Translations under genes and position numbers: made by a program
Notes under the pieces: model-generated
What the model was told of the DNA's origin: nothing
Seen by the model: the letters and a program-made list of their open reading frames with translations, nothing else
The model's database searches: none
Assembly (NCBI GenBank): GCA_003219925.1
Contig: QHQU01000058.1
Coordinates: 1 to 11,074 of the forward strand
Direction: 5' to 3'
Source of the DNA: Verrucomicrobiota bacterium
Lineage (GTDB): Bacteria; Verrucomicrobiota; Verrucomicrobiia; Chthoniobacterales; UBA10450
Length of the DNA stretch: 11,074 bases
Shown here: positions 1-6,426 of the stretch, piece after piece
Numbering within the stretch: the first letter of the stretch is position 1
Layout: every line of letters begins with the position of its first letter

Positions 1-609
1 ACCCACGTTCCGACCGATTTCGTCGAGGCTCCCTCGCAAATGCTGCAAAACTGGGTCTGGGATAAGAATGTGCTCGATTCTTTCGCGGCAGATTACCGTG
101 AGCCATCGAAGAAGATTCCCGGCGACACCATTCAGAAAATGAAAGACGCCAAACTCGCGACCGCGGGCGTATTCTATCGACGGCAATTCGCCTTTGCTTC
201 GCTTGATCTCGCGTTGCACGGACCACACCCGGAGAATGCTCCGTATGATTGCGTGGCGATTTCGAATCCGATTTTGGAGAAAGTTTTTCTGCCAATCGAC
301 CCGAGCACAACTTTCGTGTCTTATTTCGGCCATCTGAACGGCTATGACGCCGGCTACTATGGGTACGCCTGGGCGGATGCGATTGCGGCGGACATGGCAA
401 CGGTTTTCGAGAGCGCACCGGAAGGTTATTTCGATCAACAAGCGGGAATGCGGTTGCGTAATGAAATCTACGCCATGGGCGATTCGCGCGATGTCAACGA
501 ATCGATTGAAAAATTCCTCGGTCGTAAGCAATCCGTGCAACCATTTTTGAAAAAGATCGGGATTGGCGAGGCGAGCGCGCCGGCGGCGCCATCATTAGAG
601 AGCAAATAA
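1..609 (+). CDS. M3 family zinc oligopeptidase, C-terminal part (5' end outside window)
   Basis: The reading frame is open from base 1 and ends at TAA 607-609, giving 202 residues of the C-terminal catalytic lobe of an M3 (thimet oligopeptidase / oligopeptidase A / dipeptidyl carboxypeptidase) metallopeptidase. The fragment opens with DFVEAPSQMLQNWVW (residues 6-20), the family block that follows the zinc-binding HExxH helix, so that helix lies just upstream of the window. Next comes the helix YRRQFAFASLDLALH and then FGHLNGYDAGYYGYAW (about residues 109-124). That His/Tyr-rich loop contacts substrate in characterised M3 enzymes. The closing block GDSRDVNESIEKFLGR is also typical. The last ~15 residues are Ala/Pro-rich and nonconserved. 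The family cleaves short peptides, usually in the cytoplasm; export cannot be judged without the N terminus. The subfamily is not resolved. Confidence 0.93.
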   Translation, partial: THVPTDFVEAPSQMLQNWVWDKNVLDSFAADYREPSKKIPGDTIQKMKDAKLATAGVFYRRQFAFASLDLALHGPHPENAPYDCVAISNPILEKVFLPIDPSTTFVSYFGHLNGYDAGYYGYAWADAIAADMATVFESAPEGYFDQQAGMRLRNEIYAMGDSRDVNESIEKFLGRKQSVQPFLKKIGIGEASAPAAPSLESK

Positions 610-619
610 CCGTCATCAC

Positions 620-660
620 GAGCGCGGTCGCCATAATATCGACATCCCTCGCTCTTTTTT
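620..660 (+). terminator. Probable intrinsic terminator of the M3 peptidase gene
   Basis: GAGCG (620-624) pairs with CGCTC (650-654), and an inner GTCG (627-630) pairs with CGAC (640-643) around an AT-rich loop. Six T residues (655-660) follow the outer stem directly. The position, 10 nt after the stop codon, fits termination of the peptidase transcript. The internal loop is asymmetric, so the strength is uncertain. Confidence 0.5.
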
Positions 661-661
661 G

Positions 662-686
662 TAGCCGCGGTCGCTGGCCGCGGCTA
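662..686. repeat. Palindromic intergenic repeat with 3-nt loop (GCT)
   Basis: TAGCCGCGGTC (662-672) pairs with GGCCGCGGCTA (676-686) around the loop GCT. All 11 positions pair if T671-G677 counts as a wobble. The element lies between the M3 terminator and the M28 gene. I associate this kind of TAGCCGCGG palindrome with dispersed repeats of Verrucomicrobiota, from memory only. No second copy is in the window. Confidence 0.6.
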
Positions 687-704
687 ACGAGCCCCAGAGT
701 TGCA

Positions 705-720
705 GACGGCGTAGCCCGTC
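705..720. repeat. Small hairpin, GACGG/CCGTC
   Basis: GACGG (705-709) pairs with CCGTC (716-720). Adding C710-G714 with one bulged C leaves a GTA loop. It lies 18 nt after the 662-686 palindrome and 26 nt before the M28 start codon. It may be part of the same composite repeat or a leader hairpin. Confidence 0.35.
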
Positions 721-746
721 GTTACAGAAGATCAACTGGAGCTCAC

Positions 747-2420
747 ATGAAACTCTTGGTTCTTCTTACTACCCTGACTTTTTTCACGAAAGCGTTCGCT
801 GCAGATCCTGAAACGGAACGACTGAAACCAGCCCTCGATACCATCACACCGGACGGATTGCTTGCGCATATCAAGATGTTGTCCTCGGATGAATTTGAAG
901 GCCGCGCCCCGGGGTCAAAAGGTGAAGAACTTTCGATCAAATACATCAGCGATCAATTCGAGCAGATCGGATTGAGCCCGGGAAACCCAGATGGCACTTA
1001 CTTTCAAAAGGTCCCACTCGCTGGAATCAAAACGACGCCGAGTGCGTCCTTCGCCGTCGGCGGAAAGACAACGACCTTAAATTATCCGGATGATTACGTC
1101 GCATCGTCTGCGCGATTGCAGAACGAAATCAAAGTGGAGAACTCCGATATCGTTTTCGTCGGCTACGGCATCGTCGCCCCGGAATATGGCTGGAACGACT
1201 ACAAAGATGTCGACGTGCGCGGGAAAACGCTCCTGATGTTGATTAACGATCCCCCGATTCCGGATCCGAACGATCCAACCAAGCTCGACGAAAAAATGTT
1301 CGGCGGCCGCGCCATGACTTATTATGGACGCTGGACGTACAAGTACGAAATTGCGGCGCAGAAAGGCGCGGCTGCAGCCATCATTATTCATGAGACTGGG
1401 CCGGCGGCGTATCCGTATTCGGTCGTGCGCACGAGTTGGTCGAAGGAAAATTTCGAACTCGACGCGCCGGACAAGAACGCGAGCGCGGTTTCGGTGCGTT
1501 CCTGGATTACGCTAGATGTCGCGAAGAAATTGCTCGCTGATTGCGGAAAGGACTTTGAGGCATTGAAAAAATCTGCGGTTAGGAAAGACTTCCGGCCGGT
1601 TTCGCTCGGCGGGAAGGCGAACTTCGATATCAAACAGCAAGTTCGTTCATTCCAATCGCACAATGTTATCGGCAAACTGGAAGGCAGCGATCCGAAGTTA
1701 AGGAAAGAATACGTCATTTTTAGCGCACATTGGGATCACCTCGGCAAACATCCTGAGCTGCAGGGCGATCAGATTTTCAACGGCGCGGTGGATAACGCCT
1801 CCGGGGTCGCGGCCGTCATCACGCTGGGACGCGCATTTACAAAATTGAACCCACCGGCGAAACGCACTCTCCTTTTCTTAGCAACTACGGCAGAGGAAGC
1901 GGGACTACTCGGGGCAAAATATTATGCCACGCATCCACTTTACCCGCTCGAGAAAACGCTGGCGGATATCAACATCGACAGCATGAACGTGTGGGGAAAA
2001 GCGCGCGACATCGAGGACACCAGTTTCGGCATGTCTACTCTGGACGATGCCCTCGCGCGGGTGGCAGGAGGACAGGGACGCACCGCCATTCCCAATCCGC
2101 GGCCGGAAAAAGGCAGCATTTATCGCGCGGATAATTTTGAATTTGCGAAAGCCGGGGTTCCGTCGCTCTACATCGGTGACAAGGAGCATTTAGTTGCGCG
2201 CGCGCCCGACGCGCCGCTGCGGGCCGATGAATTCGACCTCCACGATTACCATCAGGTTTCCGACGAAGTGAAACCGGATTGGGACTTGTCCGGCGCAGTG
2301 CAGGACGCGCAACTTCTGTTCGTGGTCGGCGACGAAGTCGCGAACGGCGCCAACTTCCCGGAATGGAAACCAGGCAACGAGTTTAAGCCGAAACGCGATG
2401 CGATGATGAGGAAACCGTAA
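747..2420 (+). CDS. Secreted M28 family zinc aminopeptidase with PA domain
   Basis: The 557-residue product begins with a Sec signal peptide (MKLLVLLTTLTFFTKAFA, likely cut near residue 18). A protease-associated (PA) domain follows, including the VFVGYGIVAPEYGWNDY block (residues 136-152), and then an M28 co-catalytic zinc domain from about residue 300. All expected metal and catalytic positions are visible: H328 and D330 in SAHWDHLG, D349 in NGAVDNASG, the E383-E384 pair in TTAEEAG, D411 in INIDSMN, and H502 in HDYHQVSDE. The enzyme should remove N-terminal residues from peptides in the periplasm or outside the cell; specificity cannot be predicted. GGAG (738-741) lies 5 nt before the ATG, which supports this start. 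dgkA follows after 18 nt. The length and domain order are usual for PA-M28 proteins. Confidence 0.94.
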   Translation: MKLLVLLTTLTFFTKAFAADPETERLKPALDTITPDGLLAHIKMLSSDEFEGRAPGSKGEELSIKYISDQFEQIGLSPGNPDGTYFQKVPLAGIKTTPSASFAVGGKTTTLNYPDDYVASSARLQNEIKVENSDIVFVGYGIVAPEYGWNDYKDVDVRGKTLLMLINDPPIPDPNDPTKLDEKMFGGRAMTYYGRWTYKYEIAAQKGAAAAIIIHETGPAAYPYSVVRTSWSKENFELDAPDKNASAVSVRSWITLDVAKKLLADCGKDFEALKKSAVRKDFRPVSLGGKANFDIKQQVRSFQSHNVIGKLEGSDPKLRKEYVIFSAHWDHLGKHPELQGDQIFNGAVDNASGVAAVITLGRAFTKLNPPAKRTLLFLATTAEEAGLLGAKYYATHPLYPLEKTLADINIDSMNVWGKARDIEDTSFGMSTLDDALARVAGGQGRTAIPNPRPEKGSIYRADNFEFAKAGVPSLYIGDKEHLVARAPDAPLRADEFDLHDYHQVSDEVKPDWDLSGAVQDAQLLFVVGDEVANGANFPEWKPGNEFKPKRDAMMRKP

Positions 2421-2438
2421 CGCTGGCAGCTGAATCTT

Positions 2439-2822
2439 ATGGAGACTCGCCCGTTTCAATTTACGGGACGCATCCGAAGCTTCGGTCATGCGATTGCGGG
2501 GATAATCCGGATGGTACGCTGCCAGCACAATGCGTGGATTCATTTGGTCGCTACAGCCATGGTGATCGCGGCCGGATTCTTTTTCCATCTTTCGCCCCCG
2601 GAATGGTGCTGGATTGTACTCGCGGTCTCGATCGTTTGGACGGCGGAGGCTTTAAACACGGCGTTCGAATTTTTGGCCGACGCGGCGTCACCGAGTTTTC
2701 ATCCTGTAGTGCGCGACGCCAAGGATGTAGCTGCCGGCGCGGTGCTGATAACTGCGCTCGCGTCATCAGTGATCGGCGCAATCATTTTTTGGCCGCATGT
2801 GAAGGACCTGTTGGGCCCTTAA
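2439..2822 (+). CDS. dgkA: DgkA family lipid kinase (undecaprenol/diacylglycerol kinase type)
   Basis: This 127-residue integral membrane kinase phosphorylates a lipid alcohol with ATP. Resemblance to the Gram-positive DgkA group (NAWIHLVAT at residues 31-39) suggests undecaprenol as much as diacylglycerol as substrate. Three membrane helices are visible at about residues 34-50, 57-78 and 98-118. The signature WTAEALNTAFEFLAD carries E70, N73, E77 and D81, and K95-D96 follows in RDAKD. These correspond to E69, N72, E76, D80, K94 and D95 of the E. coli enzyme. The acidic residue usually found two positions before the conserved Asn of the first motif is Gln29 here. The gene starts 18 nt after the M28 stop codon, in the same frame, with no clear Shine-Dalgarno, so translation may depend on the upstream gene. 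Confidence 0.9.
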   Translation: METRPFQFTGRIRSFGHAIAGIIRMVRCQHNAWIHLVATAMVIAAGFFFHLSPPEWCWIVLAVSIVWTAEALNTAFEFLADAASPSFHPVVRDAKDVAAGAVLITALASSVIGAIIFWPHVKDLLGP

Positions 2823-2848
2823 CGCGATCGACTCACACTGAAATTTTT

Positions 2849-2941
2849 GTCATGTCGAGCGAATACGTCATTCCGACTCATCTCTTGCTATTTTCTCGGC
2901 AGACCAATAGTTAAAGACTCCTAGATTCCGCTTGGGATGAC
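2849..2941. repeat. Imperfect inverted-repeat element, degraded dispersed repeat
   Basis: The 197-nt gap between dgkA and the next gene has GTCATGTCGAGCGAAT at its left and GATTCCGCTTGGGATGAC (2924-2941) at its right. These are imperfect inverted matches in the style of the repeats at 3562-3591 and 6317-6345. A further GTCATTCCGAC fragment lies at 2868-2878. It looks like the decayed remains of one or more repeat copies. I see no gene in the gap. Confidence 0.4.
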
Positions 2942-3019
2942 GAAACGGCAGACAAAATTACGATAGGATGCGGGTAGAGTAGCCGTTGATCAGGGGCCGG
3001 GCGGGGCAACAAGACATCC

Positions 3020-3544
3020 ATGAATGCGTCCATTCCCATCCTGAGCGTGGTGATCGGAGCGGTCGTGCTGCTTTTTGGACGCAAACTCTTCTGGCTTTGC
3101 GTGGCGGCGATTGGATTCGCGGCGGGCGTGACGCTCGCTTCGCACCTGGTGAGTGAGCCAACACCGTTGTTGCAATTAACCTTCGCAATCCTGCTTGGCT
3201 TCATTGGCGCATTACTGGCGCTGTTTCTGCAAAAACTAGCAATCGGGCTGGCCGGTTTCCTCGCCGGCGGTCGGCTTGCGGTTGGTTTGGTGGCCACGTT
3301 TATGGCGCAATACGCCTCGTATTACTGGCTTACTTTTATTATCGGCGGATTGATTGGCGCGATATTGCTTCTGATGTTGTTTGATTGGGCTCTCATTTTT
3401 ATTTCGTCGCTAATCGGCGCACATCTGATTACGAGCGCGATCACTTTGCCACCGACAGGCGCAGTGTTGTTATTTACGGCGCTCTTGCTTCTCGGCGTTC
3501 TCATTCAGACAGCGTCGATGCGAAGGACGAGACTGCCGGCTTAG
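3020..3544 (+). CDS. DUF4203/TM198-like multi-spanning membrane protein
   Basis: The 174-residue product is almost entirely hydrophobic. Seven membrane segments can be drawn at about residues 4-20, 23-41, 50-70, 73-93, 102-120, 122-140 and 145-163, with a short basic tail (MRRTRLPA). The glycine-rich helices and the turn FGRKLFWLCVAAIGFAAG resemble the DUF4203 (TM7S3/TM198) fold, for which no bacterial function is settled. There are no catalytic motifs and no signal peptide distinct from the first helix. The G-rich stretch just before the ATG is not a clean ribosome site, but no other start keeps the first helix whole. The family name is from memory of its profile, so it is less certain than the membrane topology. 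Confidence 0.75.
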   Translation: MNASIPILSVVIGAVVLLFGRKLFWLCVAAIGFAAGVTLASHLVSEPTPLLQLTFAILLGFIGALLALFLQKLAIGLAGFLAGGRLAVGLVATFMAQYASYYWLTFIIGGLIGAILLLMLFDWALIFISSLIGAHLITSAITLPPTGAVLLFTALLLLGVLIQTASMRRTRLPA

Positions 3545-3561
3545 CCTTCTCCATTGCGCGA

Positions 3562-3591
3562 CGGGATCCCTCGACTGTCGCTCGGGATGAC
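3562..3591 (+). repeat. Dispersed intergenic repeat, CGGGATCCCTCGAC... type
   Basis: CGGGATCCCTCGAC (3562-3575) followed by GTCGCTCGGGATGAC (3577-3591) forms an imperfect hairpin (TCCC/GGGA outside, CGA-CTG-TCG inside). It matches the reverse complement of 6317-6345 closely, with one indel and a few substitutions. It starts 18 nt after the stop of the membrane-protein gene. A T7 tract (3605-3611) follows downstream, so it could also contribute to termination. Confidence 0.6.
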
Positions 3592-3644
3592 GATAGAAAG
3601 CGCCTTTTTTTCTTGAGTGGGCGGCGTTCCGGGAATGTCGTTAA

Positions 3645-4724
3645 ATGAATCGCATGAGGCACCTTCCGTTCTACTCCCTTCTTGCCTTGTGCGCCTTCGT
3701 TTCATGCGAGCGCAGGAATTCAGCGGCTCGCGCACCTGAACCCTCGCCATCGCCAACATCTTCCGTCCCGGTCGAATCAATTGTCGCACCCTCGGCACAG
3801 CCTTCCCCGGCAGCGACAAGTGATTTCGCCGAGGTCGCGCAATCGATTCGGCCGGCTGTCATAATCGTCTCTGTTTTCGACGAAACAGGGCATTTAAGTG
3901 CAAACGGCCATGGCTTCTTCGTTTCCGGCGACGGCAAATTCATTGCCGATCGGAGTGTGATGGCCGGTGGTGTTAATGCGGTGGCGAAAGCGGCTGATGG
4001 CGCGATTTACAATGTTTCGGGCGCGCTCGCCCAAACGCCCGCCCAAAATCTTGTTCTTTTGAAGGCTGACACGACACGGGCGTCACCGTTTCTTGCGCCG
4101 AGTGCGACGGCCCTGCCAGATATCGGCGGTACTGTCGCGGTTGTTCTCAGTCCGCTCGAACGCGCAAACTCCGTAGTGCTCGAGGAAAAAATCAGCGGAC
4201 GCTTCTCCGATGAAGCAGGAGAATGGTTTGACGCGACACCCGCTCTGCCGAAAACGAGCGCCGGTGCACCCGTCATCAATCATCGAGGCGAGGTCATTGG
4301 CATCGTCTCCTTTCGTGCCGGAAACAATTCGTGCACGATCAGGCCAGCTGCTACCGCTGGCACCCTGCTGGCACAAGTTTCATCCAACGTGGTCGCGACC
4401 TGGCAAACGCTGAGGACCCCGACGGCATCACCAACGGCGACCCGAAGTCCAACGCCGGCAAAGATTCCGCTCCGCGGATCAAAATTGATTTACGCACCGG
4501 TGCCACGGTACCCAGTGAATGCAAAACAGTTGGGTGGAGGAGTGCAAGGGTCGGGCAGCTTTCGCGTTTTGTTCGACGCTACCGGGCATGCAGTTGCAGT
4601 CCAAACGCTACGCTCCACCGGCAATTCATCGCTCGACGAAGCGGCCGTTTCCGCCCTTCACGAGTGGCGTTCGGAACCAGGGCGGGAGTGGAGTCTGGTC
4701 GTCCCCATTACGTTTAAACAATAG
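3645..4724 (+). CDS. Lipoprotein: degenerate HtrA/trypsin-like domain fused to TonB C-terminal domain
   Basis: This 359-residue protein has a short signal ending in AFVSC, a near-lipobox that would make Cys21 the lipidated residue (the -3 Phe is atypical). A Pro/Ser/Thr-rich stretch follows to about residue 58. Residues 60-255 read like an HtrA-type serine protease: GHGFFVSGDGKFIADRSVMAG, NLVLLK, and SAGAPVINHRGEVIGIVSF. Aligned by eye with HtrA, the catalytic His position holds Ser104 and the Asp position Asn135; only Ser205 remains, and GNSGGP has become KTSAGAP. It is therefore probably a non-catalytic binding domain. A second Pro/Thr linker (257-275) leads to a TonB C-terminal fold (279-358) with PVPRYP and SLDEAAVSALHEW. 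GGGAA (3631-3635) precedes the ATG by 9 nt; Met4 is an alternative start. The role is unknown: perhaps a periplasmic coupling or envelope protein. Confidence 0.8.
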   Translation: MNRMRHLPFYSLLALCAFVSCERRNSAARAPEPSPSPTSSVPVESIVAPSAQPSPAATSDFAEVAQSIRPAVIIVSVFDETGHLSANGHGFFVSGDGKFIADRSVMAGGVNAVAKAADGAIYNVSGALAQTPAQNLVLLKADTTRASPFLAPSATALPDIGGTVAVVLSPLERANSVVLEEKISGRFSDEAGEWFDATPALPKTSAGAPVINHRGEVIGIVSFRAGNNSCTIRPAATAGTLLAQVSSNVVATWQTLRTPTASPTATRSPTPAKIPLRGSKLIYAPVPRYPVNAKQLGGGVQGSGSFRVLFDATGHAVAVQTLRSTGNSSLDEAAVSALHEWRSEPGREWSLVVPITFKQ

Positions 4725-4759
4725 CGCCGTAGACGAAAACGCCGCGGAAATCCCAAACC

Positions 4760-4782
4760 AAAAAAGCCGCCTGGGCTCTTTT
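4760..4782. terminator. Possible weak bidirectional terminator between convergent genes
   Basis: Six A residues (4760-4765), AGCC (4765-4768), loop GCCTG, GGCT (4774-4777) and a T-rich tail (4779-4782) form a short A-stem-T structure readable from both strands. It lies in the 56-nt gap where the TonB-domain gene and purH converge, and it overlaps the first base of the purH stop codon. The stem is only 4 bp plus an A/T extension past a mismatch. Confidence 0.35.
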
Positions 4783-6304
4783 AGTGCCGAAAATGACGGA
4801 CGCCGGTGAAAATCATTGCCATCTCGCGTTCGTCGGCAGCCGCGATTACCTCTTCGTCGCGCATTGATCCGCCCGGCTGAACGGCGCAGGTCGCACCGGC
4901 ATCGGCGGCGGCAATAAGGCCGTCCGCAAATGGGAAAAACGCGTCGCTGGCAATGGCGCTACCCTTGAGGGAGAGCCCAGCTTCCTGTGCCTTCCAGATG
5001 GCAACCCGCGATGAATCAACCCGCGACATTTGGCCCGCTCCAATAGCGAGGGTGCGGTCAGATGCAGAGTAAACAATCGCATTTGATTTCACATGTTTGA
5101 CCACCCGCCAGCCAAACCGCATCGCTTCCAGTTCGCTTTGAGTCGGCTGGCGTTTTGAAACCACACGTTCCTTGTCTTTCGCGCCCGTGTCCGGGTCCTG
5201 CACCAGCAAACCGCCGCAAACGGACCGCACGTCCTTTTTTGGCAATAATTCCAGACAGGAAGCCAGCAACCGAATGAGGCGCAGATTTTTTTTCTTCTGC
5301 AAAATCGTGCGCGCTTCTCCAGAAAATTCCGGCGCAATAATTACCTCGCTGAAAATTTCGCTGATAACTTTGGCGAGCGACTCATCGATCTCGCGATTGC
5401 AAATAATGATGCCGCCAAAGGGCGCCTGCTTGTCCGTGGCAAATGCTTTCTCCCAGGCCTGGCGAAGATCAGAATCACTCCCGACCCCGCACGGGTTGGT
5501 ATGCTTCAATATCGCAACCGTCGGTTCCTCAAAGTCGCAAATCAAACTCGTCGCCGCGCTGATGTCGAGAATGTTGTTAAACGACAGGTCCTTGCCGTGC
5601 AGTTTTTCAAAGTGCCGATCAAAATCACCGTAGAGCGCCGCTTTCTGATGGGGATTTTCGCCGTAACGCAAATGCGCCACCAGTGGCATCGTCAATGAAA
5701 AGGAGGCATCAGTTGTTTGCTCCTGGTTCAGAAAGGTGCTGATGGCGCGATCGTAGGAAGAAGTTTTAACGAATGCCTTAATGGCGAGGCGCTCACGCAA
5801 CTTCAGCGTCGTCTTCCCATCGTTATCACGCATGGTTTCGAGCACGAGATTGTAATCTGCCGGATCGACCACGACCGTGACGCTCTCATAATTTTTGGCG
5901 GCACTTCGAATCATCGATGGACCCCCGATATCGATATTTTCGATCGCCTCTGCCAGGGTTACATCAGGTTTCGCGATTGTCTGCTCGAAGGGATAGAGAT
6001 TGACCACGACCAGATCGATCGGCTCGAAACCTTGTTCGCGCGCTTCCTTTTCATGCTTCGGGTTAGCCCGTTTGTAGAGCAATCCGCCGTGCACGCGCGG
6101 ATGCAAAGTTTTCACGCGCCCTTCCAACACTTCCGGGTAGCCAGTGAAGCTGGATATTTCGCGCACCGGCACGCCTTTTTTGCGCAGTAACTCCGCGGTA
6201 CCGCCGGTCGAGATGATATCGACCCCCTGTTTCTCGAGGGCGCGCGCGAATTCCGCGATCCCCATCTTGTCGGAAACGGAGATGAGCGCGCGGGTGATTT
6301 TCAT
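4781..6304 (-). CDS. purH: Bifunctional AICAR transformylase / IMP cyclohydrolase
   Basis: PurH carries out the last two steps of de novo purine synthesis in the cytoplasm. AICAR is formylated with 10-formyl-THF, and FAICAR is then cyclised to IMP. The 507 residues match the usual length of about 510-530. The N-terminal MGS-like IMP cyclohydrolase domain (1 to about 200) shows ALISVSDKMGI, ISTGGTAELLR, YPEVLEGRVKTLHPRVHGG and IDIGGPSMIRSAAKN. The transformylase domain shows RYGENPHQ (213-220), AILKHTNPCGVG with the catalytic Lys267-His268 pair, FPFADGLIAAADAGATCAVQPGG, and the terminal FTGVRHFRH. No frameshift or missing motif is seen. The start is set by the family's N terminus; the Shine-Dalgarno is weak. 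Its leader runs into the repeats at 6317-6417, and the AraC gene lies 122 nt upstream on the same strand. Confidence 0.98.
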   Translation of the reverse strand: MKITRALISVSDKMGIAEFARALEKQGVDIISTGGTAELLRKKGVPVREISSFTGYPEVLEGRVKTLHPRVHGGLLYKRANPKHEKEAREQGFEPIDLVVVNLYPFEQTIAKPDVTLAEAIENIDIGGPSMIRSAAKNYESVTVVVDPADYNLVLETMRDNDGKTTLKLRERLAIKAFVKTSSYDRAISTFLNQEQTTDASFSLTMPLVAHLRYGENPHQKAALYGDFDRHFEKLHGKDLSFNNILDISAATSLICDFEEPTVAILKHTNPCGVGSDSDLRQAWEKAFATDKQAPFGGIIICNREIDESLAKVISEIFSEVIIAPEFSGEARTILQKKKNLRLIRLLASCLELLPKKDVRSVCGGLLVQDPDTGAKDKERVVSKRQPTQSELEAMRFGWRVVKHVKSNAIVYSASDRTLAIGAGQMSRVDSSRVAIWKAQEAGLSLKGSAIASDAFFPFADGLIAAADAGATCAVQPGGSMRDEEVIAAADEREMAMIFTGVRHFRH

Positions 6305-6316
6305 AGGAAGAAGTCC

Positions 6317-6345
6317 GTCATTCCGAGCGTAGTCGAGGAATCCCG
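6317..6345 (-). repeat. Dispersed intergenic repeat (inverted copy of the 3562-3591 type)
   Basis: Read on the minus strand this is CGGGATTCCTCGAC followed by TACGCTCGGAATGAC. It differs from 3562-3591 by one indel and a few substitutions. It ends 12 nt before the purH start codon and so would lie in the purH leader if transcription starts further upstream. ATTCC/GGAAT form its outer stem. Confidence 0.6.
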
Positions 6346-6370
6346 CTGCGAAAGGTTTAAGGTAACTCCA

Positions 6371-6417
6371 TGGGATCCTTCGGTCCGAGCCGGACTGGCG
6401 TTTTCGCTCAGGATGAC
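6371..6417. repeat. Composite repeat: GGATCCTTCG...TTCGCTCAGGATGAC with a nested 20-bp repeat
   Basis: The outer parts GGATCCTTCG (6373-6382) and TTCGCTCAGGATGAC (6403-6417) resemble the two halves of the 3562-3591 family. Exactly between them lies GTCCGAGCCGGACTGGCGTT (6383-6402), the perfect reverse complement of 9715-9734. The nested part contains a GTCCG-AGC-CGGAC hairpin. The element lies between purH and the AraC stop codon (6427-6429). Confidence 0.6.
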
Positions 6418-6426
6418 CTCAACGCT

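Noticed and set aside
700..728. TTGCAG-N17-TACAGA as a promoter for the M28 gene
   Set aside because: Each hexamer matches consensus at only about 3 of 6 positions and the pair overlaps a hairpin, so this is not distinguishable from chance.
2190..2588. Minus-strand frame spanning the M28/dgkA junction
   Set aside because: It is antisense to two genes with intact motifs and has no recognisable product.
2849..2941. Complete MITE
   Set aside because: The terminal inverted matches are imperfect, no target-site duplication is visible, and there is no second full-length copy in the window. It is kept only as a degraded repeat.
3600..3611. T7 tract as an intrinsic terminator for the membrane-protein gene
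   Set aside because: The nearest hairpin (the repeat at 3562-3591) ends 13 nt before the T-run, so the geometry is not that of a standard intrinsic terminator.
5717..6190. Plus-strand frame antisense to purH (also 5172-5633)
   Set aside because: purH on the minus strand is unambiguous across its full length. These frames are shadows without domain signals.
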